This document shows, piece after piece, positions 25,578-38,319 of a stretch of 64,000 bases of DNA. Each line of letters starts with the position of its first letter. Position 1 is the first letter of the stretch. Made by a program: the position numbers and the translations under genes. Origin of the DNA: Clarkia xantiana subsp. parviflora (taxonomy: Eukaryota > Streptophyta > Magnoliopsida > Myrtales > Onagraceae); contig JAPTYO010000014.1 of the NCBI GenBank assembly GCA_036873135.1, forward strand, positions 22,404,952 to 22,468,951, given 5' to 3'. The notes beneath the pieces are model-generated. The model did no database searches and was not told the origin of the DNA. It saw only the letters and a list, made by a program, of their open reading frames with translations.

Positions 25578-26144
25578 ATATCATCCTCCATTTTGTTATC
25601 TGATTATATGATGATGATTTACTGAATCTATCTATATATAAAGATCGATGTAGTCGACTTTTGTGTTGGCACTGCATATATAATGCCAGAACATTTTTCC
25701 TTTTGTTTTTGAATTACTGTGCTTGTTTTGTTTTGCTTAATTCTACTAACGGGGATATAAATGATTGATGGTAAATTCAATGGTAAGGGTGGTGGGAGGA
25801 GTAAACATAGAAGAAGAGCCTTAAAATGGAGAAAAAAACACAATTGTATGGGGTTGTTGTCGTTCTGGTCATTTTTTCTTAAAATATATTTAAATCATAT
25901 GTGTTGAAAAATAATTACAAATTAATAAACCATGCCCCTTATTTCAAAGCAAATGAAAATATACCAAAACTTATGAAAATTTAAAATCGTCCGAAATAAG
26001 AGATGCTTATAACTTACCTAGCTTTATTACTACCATCATATAATAAGTTAAGTTGACAAATAATTTTAGTCTTTGTCACAAACGGTATATTGGAGCGGGT
26101 AAGGAGATGTATAAAAACTAACAAGTCGGCGGAAACTTAGATGG

Positions 26145-26256
26145 AAAAAATGTGTTTCGATGTCAAACATAAGAAATGAAATAAACGTAATTAAGGTGAT
26201 AAAAAATGTGTTTCGATGTCAAACATAAGAAATGAAATAAACGTAATTAAGATGAT
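26145..26256. repeat. Tandem duplication, 56-bp unit x2
   Basis: Units 26145-26200 and 26201-26256 both read from AAAAAATGTGTTTCGATG to TAATTAAG and differ at almost no positions, so the duplication is recent. Confidence 0.93.
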
Positions 26257-27485
26257 GTGGAAAAACCAGAATTTGAAATTTATATATTATATATATATTT
26301 TATTTATTATTCCATTGCCGCACTTTGAAGGTTGGTTGGTGCTAACCTACCTTCCTTACTTTATAGATAGCTAGAATCGAACAACTAACTTTTGATCCAT
26401 ATATGATATGATGCTTGAGTTGATAATGAATGTAGTGGTAGTGTAAACAACATTAATTGTGTATTGGTAAGTGAGTGCCACTCTCTGTTTTTGTGATTCC
26501 GACCTTTCCTTTTCTTTTCTTTACTGCAAAAGATTGGGAGAGAGACGTTGGATCATCCATAATACGATACTTGAACTCAATAAATAAAGAAATAGCTAGC
26601 TAGGGGCCGGTATAGAGTGCTAGAAACAATAGTAGCTAGGTACGTTTCTCTCAGGTTTCTTCATTTGATAGATAGAGTCGTGCAATTTATTTTCATATAT
26701 AATAATAAGAGAGAATTGTTATTTAATCGTCATCTTTTATATATATATATATATATCAGAGAGAAGAGATGTAATTCGTTTGTTATAGTGAAAAGTCTTA
26801 GGTTACGATTGCTGTTACTACTATTATTATTGTAATGTAATGGCCCTCCGGTCATTGGTGCATATATAGCACATGCATCCATCCATCCAATGCAAAAATT
26901 TCCAAGAAAATAGTACCGTAGATTGATTCAGGGACCACACGGGAGCACATTTTGCAGTCAAGTAGAAGCTGTATTGTTTTTTTGTTTGTCGTGAGGATAT
27001 ATATATATAACCAACTTTCAAGAGGGTGGCGATCCAGCTCTCATGAAGTATCGGTGGTGAGATGGTATTTTCTTCTTAGCTAGGTAGCTAGCTCTATTTA
27101 GTGGTTTGCTCATAACCAACTTTCTTGTTTGTATGTATGTATGTATTATGCATATTTCATTTAATTATAAGAATATAAACTCCGAATCTTCTGTGGGGAC
27201 CTACGGCTTCAGTCACAAACTTTTATATATAACTACGGGTTATATAATATGCTGTAGATAATAGTGGTTTAGAACTTCATTCCTTAATTAAAAGTTTTAG
27301 GTTTAAAAAATTTAATGGTCAGCTTACACCTTACTGACTAATTATAGTACTAGTGGAGATTATTTTGTTTGATTGAATCGTAAAACATTTCACGCTGTAG
27401 ACCTGTAATTTTTATGGTTTCGTTTGGAAGCAACTTAATTTTAGGTCATATTCCGAATGTATGTAATTAAGTGTAGTTATTATAC

Positions 27486-27486
<1 letters not shown>

Positions 27487-27548
<62 letters not shown>
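27487..27548. repeat. (AAT)n microsatellite, about 20 units
   Basis: An uninterrupted AAT/ATA trinucleotide run of about 62 bases, with no coding context. Confidence 0.97.
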
Positions 27549-28050
27549 CATTGCATCAAGTTTGAATGGCATTAATTTAGCATATTCTTTGTCAAATAGC
27601 TGGTTACTTTCAAGGATGTGGAAAATTATTCTGCAGACGGACCTTTTTCTATTCTATTCTAATATATAAAATTTTGTAATTGGAACTATTAATATGTATT
27701 AAAGAATATATATATATATAAAAGAAGGTGTTGAAAACCTTACAAGTTCGAACTTATAAGATAGTTGATTAAGTTGCACACATGTCTTATTAATGACATG
27801 ATATTATATATAAAGTACACCAATTCAAATCCTGACGATACTATATATAAAAAAATAAAAAATAAAAAAACTAATTAATGTAGCTACTTATCGGAAATTT
27901 GGTTAAAACGTGTGTTTTATTGTTAATAATATATCATCATTATTTTTTAATTCAAAATGAATTATTTTATTGTATGTGAACTCTACACTATGGAATAAAG
28001 AGTATGATGATAGATTTAGAAGTGTCATGTATGAGGGTTTGTATTTAATT

Positions 28051-28200
28051 AGGTGTATGCAACTATCCGTTATCCTATATAATGTTTTATTTCCTTGTTA
28101 TACAAGGAATTAGTTTGATTAATCAATAACTTTCTTTTACATCAAACTCCTTGTATAACAAGGAAAGAAAACCTTATATAACTGAAAGTTACATACACTT
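28051..28200. mobile_element. Small foldback MITE (150 bp)
   Basis: The left arm from AGGTGTATGCAACT pairs with the right arm that reverses to AAGTGTATGTAACT. The inner part of the stem is almost perfect (TTTCCTTGTTATACAAGGA against its complement at 28142-28167). No convincing target duplication was found, so the superfamily is open. Confidence 0.65.
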
Positions 28201-29523
28201 GTAAACCTATTATAGAAAAAGAATTAAGTGACAACATAATTAATAATAGCTTTTGTACTGAAATATATACATTCCTGATTCACTAAAGTTAGTTGTTATA
28301 GCACAGCTAGGTTGTTGCAATTTATGAGGGGTAGGCCTCCCAAAGAGCGACAGCCAGCCACAGGGCAGGGGCTTCATATCAAGGCGATTCCAATTTATTA
28401 TTGTCCTCCCAAGTAAAAGGTACTAATTATTTAATTTTGGTGGGACTAGCTAGGATCCAATTACACATATTGCAAAGTAAAAAGTAGCTTACGCGGTTGA
28501 ATTTATGTACCATACAATAAGTTTTTATTCCTCGATAAGTACATCCATCAATCAGTAGTATATATATTACAATGTCCACTCCCCATATAACTAACTTTAC
28601 TGCCCGTCTCCCCCTTAGTTTTACCTAACCCATTGAAAACAAGAGTTCTTATTTTTTAATTAAACTTTGATAAAGAAAAACATACCAATAAAGAATAACT
28701 CTATATAAAAATAGAATTTCATCTAATTAGTGATGGAAATAAACAGTCAATTAGTTTAAATGGTGCTCTTATCTTGCAATCTAATTTATGTATGTGAGAG
28801 TACTATTATTCAGGGTAGACTAATTAATTAACATCAGCACTTCTCTATACCACGATTACTCTTTTTTTAGTAATACACCGATATATCAAATTTGAACGCG
28901 TTTGGACGTATGTAACCCAACCTCTTGTTATGCCCAATCTCTGATTCAGACAAATCTGATATGTGGAGTTAATGGGGACCCAATACCATCAAGCAAAGAT
29001 CTGATTACAATGTTAAATTTTGTGTTAGCCGAGTCAAACTCAACAAATCAACATATACCAACTATACTTAGATTTCCATATTAAAATCAATCAGTAATAT
29101 ATAAGAGGATGTACAACACTTGTTATATGGCGTTCTTATTTTATACCTAACTCATCATTCAGTGCCAATGTTTGTCACTGCACCTTTTTTTTTTTTTTTT
29201 TGAGAGAGCTTAGAGAAAAAACACGTTGTGGAATAAAATGTTGCGAAAATGTAGTACGACAGAGGTTTGACATTTAGTGTGCAGCTAAGCTAACTAACTT
29301 GCAGTGAGATTATTATTCAAAGTAGCTAGCTAGCTAGGGACAAGCATGCATATATATTGCCCAAGTGACCTCATGATATAACTCCATGCATATATATATA
29401 TATGTATCTCCACTAAATTAAAAGACACCATAGCTACCGCAATATATATAAGTAGTGTGTATTCATATATAGAAAACCAAGACTAAGAAGAGGGCGCAGA
29501 ATCGAAGGAGGGTTGATCGATCA
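28201..29523 (+). promoter_or_regulatory. Upstream region of the MYB gene
   Basis: AT-rich sequence with no recognisable exon. The last 200 bases contain several TA-rich runs and GCTAGCTAGCTAG-type repeats (29325-29340), then a purine-rich leader (GACTAAGAAGAGGGC, GAAGGAGGG) directly before the ATG at 29524, which fits a 5' UTR. The exact transcription start is not visible. A 60-codon frame at 28902 is not recognised as a protein. Confidence 0.4.
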
Positions 29524-31242
29524 ATGGGACGGAATCCCGGATGTCGTCCAGATGACGGGTTCAGCAGAGGAGCTTGGAGTGCGGGTGAAGACAAGATTCT
29601 TCTAGATTACATCAAAGCTCGGGGTGAAGGAAGATGGAGTAGGGTTTCTAGAGAAACAGGTGTGTTATTCTTCTTCATCATCATCATCATCATCATCTTC
29701 ATCTGTAACTAATTTTATCCCCGGTAAGTTTAATTTAATTTGCATGTTATAATATATAGGGCTTAAGAGATGCGGTAAGAGTTGTCGGCTTCGATGGATG
29801 AACTACTTGAGACCCGACATCAAGAGAGGAAACATATCGCCCGATGAGGAGGACCTCATCATTCGCCTTCATAAGTTGCTCGGCAACAGGTTCGGTTTCT
29901 ACTCGTGTTCATAATATCACCATGTACATGCCGCTCGCCCTTCCATAAGTTTCACCACTTTGTACCTTTTCAAACGAATCATAAGGTCCGATACCAATTT
30001 GTTGCGTTGCATGAAAAGTTTTGATCGGATACTAATCTTATAGTGTTCTGAATTTTTCAATCGCTCTTTTGTGATATTATTTACTCACGTGTGAACACTT
30101 TAAAAGATGAACAAACTAACAATCTAAAATATTCGGTGGGTAAAAATGGAAGTGGTTTTAAAGAGCAACTAAGTGATGGATGGTGAAAAGATATTTGTTA
30201 GAGATACACTTGTTTTACTAGCTAGCGAGCATTTGTTGTGACAAAAGATGACTTTGTGTTGTTCTCCGTGGTTGTTCTAGATGGTCGTTAATAGCAGGGA
30301 GGTTACCAGGACGTACTGATAATGAAATTAAGAATTACTGGAATACAAGTTTAGCTAAGAAGGCAAGTGAAGTCCAACTCAATCAATTCCCAACTACTAG
30401 TCTTAAACCCGAGGGTACTGTGCCAGCTCAACCAGGTATATTATTATTATTATTATAACAATGGTAACATCTATATAGATATTTATTCGTGCAATAGTTA
30501 TGTCACATAAATCCATACATATATGATTTTTATGTGTGTTCGTATCTGGTATTGACTATGAGATTGTCACCCCTAATAAGTTCAATACTAAACATGGATC
30601 ATGCAAAATTAGTATGTGAATACAATCATGTACAAAAGATAGGTTTACGTAATTTCCCCAATATTCAAATCTATACACCCAAATTATTTCACCAACTGAT
30701 GATACATTTTTCTTTATTTATTTACAATATTTATAACATCTTTAGAATAACAAATCTGGTTTCATATATCTTCAGGTCATCCAATCTCTTTTCCAGTTCA
30801 TCAACAGGCAACCCCAACAATGCATGAAAAAAACACATCGAAGCTAGAGGCGGATCAGCCCCATTACAAGATGGTCCCGACCCAAACCATCGCTTACGAC
30901 TCCGATTCTAGCAGAGGGTCACCATTAAACTCGGTGGAAGATTTGATGAACTTCAACTTGGAGGGCGACGACATTTCCCAAATCCTCGAATCTGATTTCC
31001 CTGGAATTGACCAAGTCTACTTGGAGGGTTTGTTGAGCCCCGAACCGGAACTAGAATTCAGTGATTACCTTAACATGGTAGTAGAAGAACAAGGATTTCG
31101 GAACAACTTCTCTTCATGTCTTGTCTCTGAAGATTCAAAGGTGAAGAACGGTGGAGAAGATTGCATGATCACTTCCGATGATTTTGGGTCGGTTTTAGAG
31201 TCGGATCAGATCAAGAGAAGTGTCCGAGTCGGAGACAAATGA
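29524..31242 (+). CDS. R2R3-MYB transcription factor (TT2/MYB123-like, subgroup 5-like)
   Basis: Exons 29524-29659, 29760-29889, 30281-30435 and 30776-31242 join in phase to 295 residues. The first two introns fall within the MYB repeats. R2 (from about residue 14) has the three spaced Trp (GAW, GRW, LRW) and the plant signature [13 protein letters not shown]3 (about 66-112) ends NEIKNYWN. R3 also contains [20 protein letters not shown], which matches the bHLH-interaction consensus [DE]Lx2[RK]x3Lx6Lx3R, so it should act in a MYB-bHLH-WD40 complex in the nucleus. The closest fit among known groups is TT2-type regulators of proanthocyanidin or related epidermal traits. That assignment is an inference from the MYB domain, since no clear subgroup C-terminal motif was seen. 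The C-terminal half is acidic and serine-rich, as expected for an activation region. Confidence 0.93.
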
Positions 31243-32831
31243 TGTTGCAAAATAATTTAATGTTATATATAGTAACTAGGGTTATAATAAGCTAGTTGGA
31301 AGTATATTTATTTATTATTAAGGAAATGAAAATATGTATGTAGTTTTTATGATTATGCATTTATTTCTCATTAATTAATATATCTAGCTACCTAGCTAGC
31401 TAGTGTGTGTGGAGTGAACGAACCAAATGGAAAGTGCGTCGCATCTGATAAATTTGGCGATGTTTAGTCTAATGTAATCGCAACTAATTAGCATCGGTTT
31501 GGCTTGTATAATAATATTAAATATTGGGATTTATGTTTGTAATATATACGACGTAATTTTCGAATGCTATTACAGAAAAACTCCTCATTATGGTATTTGC
31601 AATCATTAGTACTTATGATCACTACATAAACACTAAGAGTAGCTCATTAAATTTAGGGTAAATTATATAAGGGAATAGAATCTAAAAACCGTCTCAATTT
31701 TGACTTGAGTATCAGTTTAGTGTCTCAATTTTAAATTGTTGATATTTAGTGTCTCAATTTTCAGTATTGATGATATTTGATTTTTCGTTAGATTTTTGGG
31801 TTTGTTTTAACAGATTGAGTTGAAAATACTATTTCCCCACCCCCTTTTTTTAAAGCCTCTGATTCCAGCCACCCACCCCGACTCACCTCCGACTCCGATC
31901 ACCCACCTCCAGCCACCCACCTCCAATTGGTCGGAATCGGCCGGAATTGGCAAGAACCCTAAATCCTAAATCGGAGCTGTTTAACCCTAATTAAATCGGC
32001 CGTAATCGGCCGAGAATCGATCGGAATCAGGGTGGGTTTGGCCGTAATCGGCCGTAATTGGGGTGGGTTTGGCTGCAATAGGCCGGAATCGGGGTTGGTT
32101 TGGCCGGAATCGGCCGGAACCCTAATTCTAGTCATGGGGTATTTTTGGGAATTTTGAAAATTGTTCACCCACGTGACCATCACGTGACCAGATTATGTAC
32201 AACTTAACCCTAAAAATTTAACGGAGACACCAAATAGCAACATATATAAAAATTGGGACATTAAATTTTAACCTCAGACACTACGACCACCTAGCTAGGA
32301 CAATTAATTTTTAGGCAATTATATATATGCGTGTGGGGATGTCTGATGTTGAAGTAGGTAGCATATTCATGCATGCATAGAAGAAAAAATAAAAATCAAA
32401 AGGGGGCGTGTGGGTTTGGAGAAATCAGAATATGGTGTGCTAGCCTAGCCCTGTGGAGGGCATTGTCCACGTGAAATACCACACTCCCAACTGTGGTCCA
32501 CGCATGTTCTCCATATGATATAAATTAAAGCAAATTTACTTCTAGTGGCTAGACATGCAACATGCATAAAAATGTGTGTCGGCAAAGAAAATGATGATTA
32601 TGGCAAAAAAATGTTGATTCAACTGTTGAGATCACCTGTTTTTGGTTGTTGATTCAAGTCGAATTATTGTTCCATGTTGAGAGTTATGTCTCCCACCAGC
32701 ATGTTTTTATCCAACGGAAACCAAATTATAAAAATCGAATTTTCTTATTAGTACTACTAATTTAAACAACTGTTGTTTCTTCCACCCCAAGCAACTGACA
32801 CAATTAACCAAAATAAAAAAAATAAATCATT
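31243..32831. other. Spacer with a probable degenerate inverted-repeat element
   Basis: At about 31700-31800 the sequence TAGTGTCTCAATTTT is repeated. A diverged inverted counterpart lies at 32215-32270 (GGAGACACCAAATAGC, TTGGGACATTAAA). Between them is a block rich in AATCGGCCGTAATCGGCC-type repeats (31920-32120). It looks like an old foldback transposon, but borders and target duplication are not clear. The rest is AT-rich spacer and the 3' flank of the PRK gene. Confidence 0.4.
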
Positions 32832-35800
32832 TCAAGCAGTAATGGAGAAGGAGAGTTCGTCCCTAGAAGAGTAATACATATCGTCAGTGGTGTAAGATGA
32901 GAAATCTTCTTCATCATTTCCCTTCACCTCTTCAATTCTTGCCACGGCTTCTACCAAACTACACCGTTTCTCCACCTCCCATTCGCAACACGACATTCCG
33001 ATCTTCAACACCTTCATCATCTCACCTTCCCCGTTCCTCGTACGCATCAAGTCCTTGTCAAACACCTCACCCGTCCACTCCTCTCGTACCATCGAGTGCA
33101 CCCACATTGCCAGGTCGTCGCTCCCGTCTCCCTTTGTCTGCGTCAAGTTGCTCACCGGGAACTTACCGGTCAGCAACTCTAGTATAAGCACTCCGAAGCT
33201 CCAAACGTCCGTTTTTCGTGTTGTCCGATAGATTCGCGTTGATTCAGGAGACCTATCACGAGAAGTTGTTGATTTTATAATGTCGCCAATTGCAAATTCT
33301 TAACCAAGAAAAACTCAGCTTAGCTTGCTCTTAATTGCAATCAGTAAATTCCTATATATATTTTCACTATTTTTGATTACATAAATCCCAAGAAATCTAA
33401 TTATTTATTAGAGAAATACTTATGTTAGGAGCTCCTTAAAACACAAAAAAATAGAGACCAATTAAAATCAGCCACATCAGCATTTGTCTTAATTTGTTAT
33501 TTGGTGTACAGTAAGTCTAATCTATGTTATTATTTTTATAGTTTTTACTTCATTTTTTTAGGGGTTTAAATTTCTATTATGATTAACCTTTTTTTATTTT
33601 CTTAATTAATTTAATAGTTTGTCAAATATTTATATGAATAGTTCTATAATTTTTCATATATAATTTTTAAATAATAATCTAGTTGATTATATAATATTAG
33701 AACATTTTGTTGATTCATTTATCATTTAGGCTTTATCCGGCTAAACTGTTCACTTAATTAATAGATTTTTAAAAAAATATATCATAAAAATATTTAAACA
33801 AAAAAATTACCATATTTATTTATTAATAGGGAAATGTTGAAAAAGCCTTTACAAATATCATGTTTAAGGGATTGACTTATATAATAAAGAGTTAAAAATC
33901 TAACGACAGTCTTAAATTTGCACTATGTTAACATGTTACTTTTATGTGTCCCAATTTTAACATATTATTAATAGGCATCCCATGCATTTGCACTATGTTA
34001 ACATGTTACTTTTATGTGTCCCAATTTTAACATATTATTAATAGGCATCCCATGCTTTGTTTTCGTTAACTTTTTATTTTCCGTCCGCTTTTCTTTTAAA
34101 TTTGATGGGTTTTAGCCCAATGACTCCATAAATTTCAACAACAATAGCATTTAAATAAAAGAAAAGAATAAAATGACATTAATGCTCCCCATTAACTTAT
34201 GTCAATTTGTGTGTACATACAGTGAAATTAAAGAATTTATGCAAATTAAGGTTTCATTTAACTTAATTGGCATAAATATACATTAATTGAAGAGAATTCA
34301 TACACAAAATTAATATAGAAAACATACGGACAACCAGAGAGCAACGAGACATGATGAGACACCTATTAACAACGAAAAAAGAAATCTGATACACCTATTA
34401 GCAATTTAAATCTGAGACACCTAAAAGTAATATAGTGCAAAACTGAAATTGTAATTAGATTCTTAACCCTATAGTAAAATGCTTACTAGAAATATTCTAA
34501 ATTTATAATGTTATATATGTATAACTCAAACTAGGTGCCCTAATAAAATACTCACATTTCACACGTATATATTCTCTAACATGAAATAATAATGTTACAA
34601 TTAGATTAATTACCTGTAAGCGGCCATAAATTGTTGGGCATGATCCTTATTGACCATCGGCACTAGGGCATACTCCGACAACAACGGTTGGAAATTCTTG
34701 TCTAAGAGAACATTTGACGACTTTAGGTGGCCATGAGGTAATGTAAGGTTCGGAAACTCCTTATACAAGTAAGCTAACCCTTTGGCCACACCTTTGATGA
34801 TATTTAGCCGCATCGGCCAATCGAGCCCTGGCTGTGTCGGGCCACGATTGGCTAATCCGAACAACAGACGATCAACAGGTTAGACTAATGAAAAACTGTC
34901 GCTAAAAGCCCTAAAAATGTCGCTATAAATTAGATATGTGTAATACGTACCGTGGAGATGACTTGCCAAGCTTCCGTTGGGAACGAAGTCGGAAATCAAG
35001 AGCTTTTCGTCTTTCCGGTAGTAGAAAGCGAGAAGAGGGAGCAGATTCGGGTGAGACAACGCTCCGATCCGCTTCATGTGTCGGTAAAACTCATCTTTAC
35101 CGACACTATTCATATGGCGGAGTCTCTTCACCACCATGGTGGGCCCGACATGGAGCACCGCCTTATAAGACGACCCAAGGGCCCCACTTCCGAGAACCTC
35201 TGCGGAGGCCCGGAGCAGGTCTGGAAGGTCGAATCTCTGCGGCGGTTCGGTCTTTATGAAGCACAATTTTCCGTCTTCTAGTTTAGGGTCCGGAGGTGAC
35301 TGTGGCTCAACTAGGGTTTCGTTTTTGGTTTTGAGTTCGTTGTAATCTGGTTCAATTCTTGAGGTTGATGTTGGGTTGAGCTTGGTTCTTCTCGAATGTA
35401 ATACGATCGCGATGATGGCGAATGCAACAACGGATGCAACGGCAATAGCGATCACAAGGATTAATAGCTTCTTTTTGGATTTGCATGGTGTGAGTGGCTT
35501 TCCGCACAAGTTATTGTTACCTGTTTGAAGATTCAAAAATAAGTAATAATGTCAGGGAGTAAATTAGGAATTAATTATTATCTAAATTGTAATCTAACCC
35601 TAAATCTGAACGTTAATTTTATTAAAATTGACTATCCAAACTTCCAGTTTTCGATTTTTTTTTTCTATATTCATTATTTTTTTTATATTAAATTGGACTT
35701 AAAATAGAATGTTTCAGTCACGTAGGTCTTTTAATGTGTATAAAGATCAATTTGACAATAAACTGAATGGAAATTATATAGTGAAATATCTTCAATTAAT

Positions 35801-36812
35801 CATCAACTCAATTTTAACAGTGTTTTTCAATTCAACGTCCAGTTAAATGTATTATCTACCATCCTTTCAATTTCTTCACGAAATTCATCAAAAATACACC
35901 TCAAAAGAACCCACATGGTCAGTGCTTGCTTTGTTTTCGTTTAACTTGATAGTAATTATAGTGGATCTAGCAATTTTTCAGCAATAAAAAATTTATATAA
36001 CTAATTGAAAAAAATTAAAATTCGGTGACGAATTGTAGTTTGAGCAAATTTGAGGTATCAATGTGGTTATTAACCTAATACTGTATCAGACTATAATAAA
36101 TAAAGATAATATATACTTATCAAACTATATATATAGCTAGCTAGGGTTTTTGTTTGCCAAGTACTATACCGGCAAAGAAGGTCGAGTTCATTCCTCTGAG
36201 CCTCTTCGGAATAGAACCCTCGAATCTATTATTTGCGACGTTCACCATCTTCAGATCCCTTTGACGAAACTCGGGAATTCGGCCCTCGAACTCGTTACCC
36301 TCGAGGCTAACGTCCACCAACCTCGGCAGCTTCACGAGCGACTTGGGAACCTTTCCACCGAACCGGTTTTGCCCTAGGTACACCTTCTTCAACCCGGTCA
36401 TGCCCTCGAACGCGTCTTCCTCGATTTCCCCAAAAAACCTATTTTCCGACAGGAACACCGATTTCAAGAATGCGAGTTTCTTGATGTCGGGCATCGGACC
36501 GTCGAAGCTGTTGTTGATGATGCTGAAACTACGCAAAGACGACAACTGAGACAGCGTGTCTATGTCGAGGACACCGGAGAGTCCCATGTTGTCCAATATC
36601 ACGTACGATACGTTCCCTTTATCGCAGCGCAGGCCGAGCCAAAGGGCGGTATCGTCATTGCATGGACTAGTGGTGTTGACCCAGCCGGTGAGAGCTTGGT
36701 TATTGGATAGAGAAGCCTTGAACTTGACAAGGATATTGGCATCGTCTTCAGCAATGGATAGAGCGAAGAAGATGCAGAAAATCAACACGACCAATATACG
36801 AAGAAGAGCCAT
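32832..36812 (-). CDS. Pollen-receptor-like LRR receptor kinase (PRK type, LRR-III), probable pseudokinase
   Basis: Minus-strand exons 36812-36170, 35520-34951, 34851-34614 and 33252-32832 join in phase to 623 residues. Residues 1-22 form a signal peptide, followed by an LRR N-terminal cap (GLRCD) and about five to six LRRs (for example [14 protein letters not shown]). A short cysteine pair follows (LCGKPLTPC). The transmembrane segment is at 233-255, with basic residues just before it. The kinase-like domain starts near 312. It has a glycine loop (GSGALGSS) and the ATP-site Lys (K346 in VVK). The catalytic HRD is replaced by HGH ([10 protein letters not shown]) and DFG by SEY, so phosphotransfer is unlikely. 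This is common in PRK proteins, which signal at the plasma membrane by binding peptides and ROP-GEF partners. Intron 3 is long (about 1.36 kb) and holds a 70-bp tandem duplication. Confidence 0.92.
33916..34055. repeat. Perfect 70-bp tandem duplication in PRK intron 3
   Basis: Units 33916-33985 and 33986-34055 read the same from TTTGCACTATGTTAACATG to GGCATCCCATGC. I saw no differences, so it is very recent. Confidence 0.95.
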
Positions 36813-37100
36813 GTCGAGAGACGAGGTTATTGTTTTAGGCAGTTAATACTTAATACGTGCATGAAGAGAGATATTATAGTTTAAACAGACGAGGCAATTT
36901 GGAAGTTGAGAAGGTCTTAGCTGTAATGCCGGCCTTAATCACATTGTTTTTGGCGGTCTTTGAACAAAACTAGCATTGCTATAGTCTAAATATCAATACG
37001 ATACATACATAAATTATTTTTATTTAAAGCGTCGGTTTGGCCTTGTTAATAAATATTTATTTCTCAATAATATTATGCCACGTGTTCATTTCTTTTATAT
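36813..37100 (-). promoter_or_regulatory. Upstream region of the PRK gene
   Basis: This AT-rich stretch lies before the PRK start codon and is bounded by a Mutator-type element at 37110. No specific site was recognised. The insertion only about 300 bp upstream of the ATG may limit or alter the promoter. Confidence 0.35.
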
Positions 37101-37109
37101 GGTTTAATC

Positions 37110-37759
37110 GAGAAATTATTACTTAGGCCTAGTCCGCCACGTAGGATACGGATCAGACCAATAAAAAAGTGACAACTCATTTAATTATATGTTAGATATA
37201 AATATTACAATGTAGATAATACAAATATGATTTTTATTAATTATTAGTATTCTCTCTCTAAACATTAAATACCAAAGAATTATGCATAATAAGGGTTTTC
37301 TTGAAAAAGAACAATAAATAATTTTTTTTTTATATACAATTGTTAACAGTTTTGTTTTTTCTTTCTAAAAACCTATTGAACGTGGTGAACCCCCGAGGAC
37401 AAGTGATTGCCCTCTAGGGTTCACCACATTCAATAGGGTTTTAGAAAAAAAAAATTCAAAAAACTAATAACAATTGTTTTATATATCGTATACGAAAACT
37501 TATTTTTATTTATTATTAATTATAAAATGTAATATTTTATTATATACTTATTATGTATACTTATTAATAATAAATAAAAATAATTCACGTGGTAATTAAT
37601 TTTTTTGCAAATTAATGTTGACAGAGAAAAATTGATTGAACCTTATATTATCTTCTACATTGTGATATTTATGTCTATAATACAATTAATGAGTTGGCAT
37701 TATTTTATTGGTTTGATCTACATTCTACGTGGTGGACTAGGCCTAAGTAATAATTTCTC
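37110..37759. mobile_element. Mutator-like MITE, family C copy 1 (650 bp)
   Basis: The termini are inverted repeats: GAGAAATTATTACTTAGGCC at the left and its complement at the right, with diverged pairing for about 100 bp. The flanks GGTTTAATC (37101-37109) and GGTTTAATT (37760-37768) match at 8 of 9 bases. The centre has a second hairpin with arms around GTGGTGAACCC and GGGTTCACCAC (37380-37440). A relative with the same ends and the same core motif lies at 60789-61533. Confidence 0.83.
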
Positions 37760-37768
37760 GGTTTAATT

Positions 37769-38310
37769 GGAATGGACAAAACACTAGTCATTAATCAGCA
37801 TAGTTTACATAATTTAGTGCTTTTACGAGTGAAAATTTTAAAACTTTCATAATCTTTTAAATTAATTATTATTGTTCCATATTTCGAAAAATCATTTTTC
37901 AATTCTAAAAAAAATAACTTTTTGCTGGAATTAAAAATGGCTCCACAAGCGGGTGGGCCATCTGCTTGGGATGCACCGTGTATGAGCAATTCTTATGTAA
38001 ACACTGGTGTTTATATAAAATCACTATAATAATTATAACGTGCTCCATTTTTTGGATGTTTTTTTTTCTAAAATTTTAAAGATGGAATCTAGAAATTAGA
38101 ATGATGGGACGAAAAGACATTTGTCACAATTATGTTAACTTGGTATAAAATTTCAGACCAGAAGCCAGTTAATGACATGTGGTATATATGTGATATTATT
38201 AACTGCAAAATGATTGGATATAATAAACATTAATGTTTTTTTTTTTTGTAAACGTTCATATATATATAGAATGCTAATAATGTGAATATATAGCACATAG
38301 TTAAAAAAAA
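37769..38310. other. AT-rich spacer, no gene seen
   Basis: No recognisable exon or bounded repeat. A GC-richer patch near 37936-37975 is not coding as far as I can tell. Confidence 0.45.
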
Positions 38311-38319
38311 TGAAAAAAA

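Larger units (their letters stand above)
25578..28050. other. Spacer between TBC and MYB genes (left part)
   Basis: No gene was recognised. It holds the TBC 3' flank, a 56-bp tandem duplication at 26145, TA-rich runs near 26735 and 26998, a GTATGTATGTATGTA run near 27131 and an AAT microsatellite at 27487. Frames here are short and low-complexity. Confidence 0.5.

Noticed and set aside
28902..29084. 60-codon frame upstream of the MYB gene
   Set aside because: No recognisable domain, no splice context and no promoter evidence; likely chance.
32897..33187. Plus-strand frame of 96 codons opposite the PRK kinase domain
   Set aside because: It is the shadow of a conserved kinase exon on the minus strand.
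35000..35281. Plus-strand frames opposite PRK exon 2
   Set aside because: Antisense of the juxtamembrane and kinase coding sequence, with no domain of their own.
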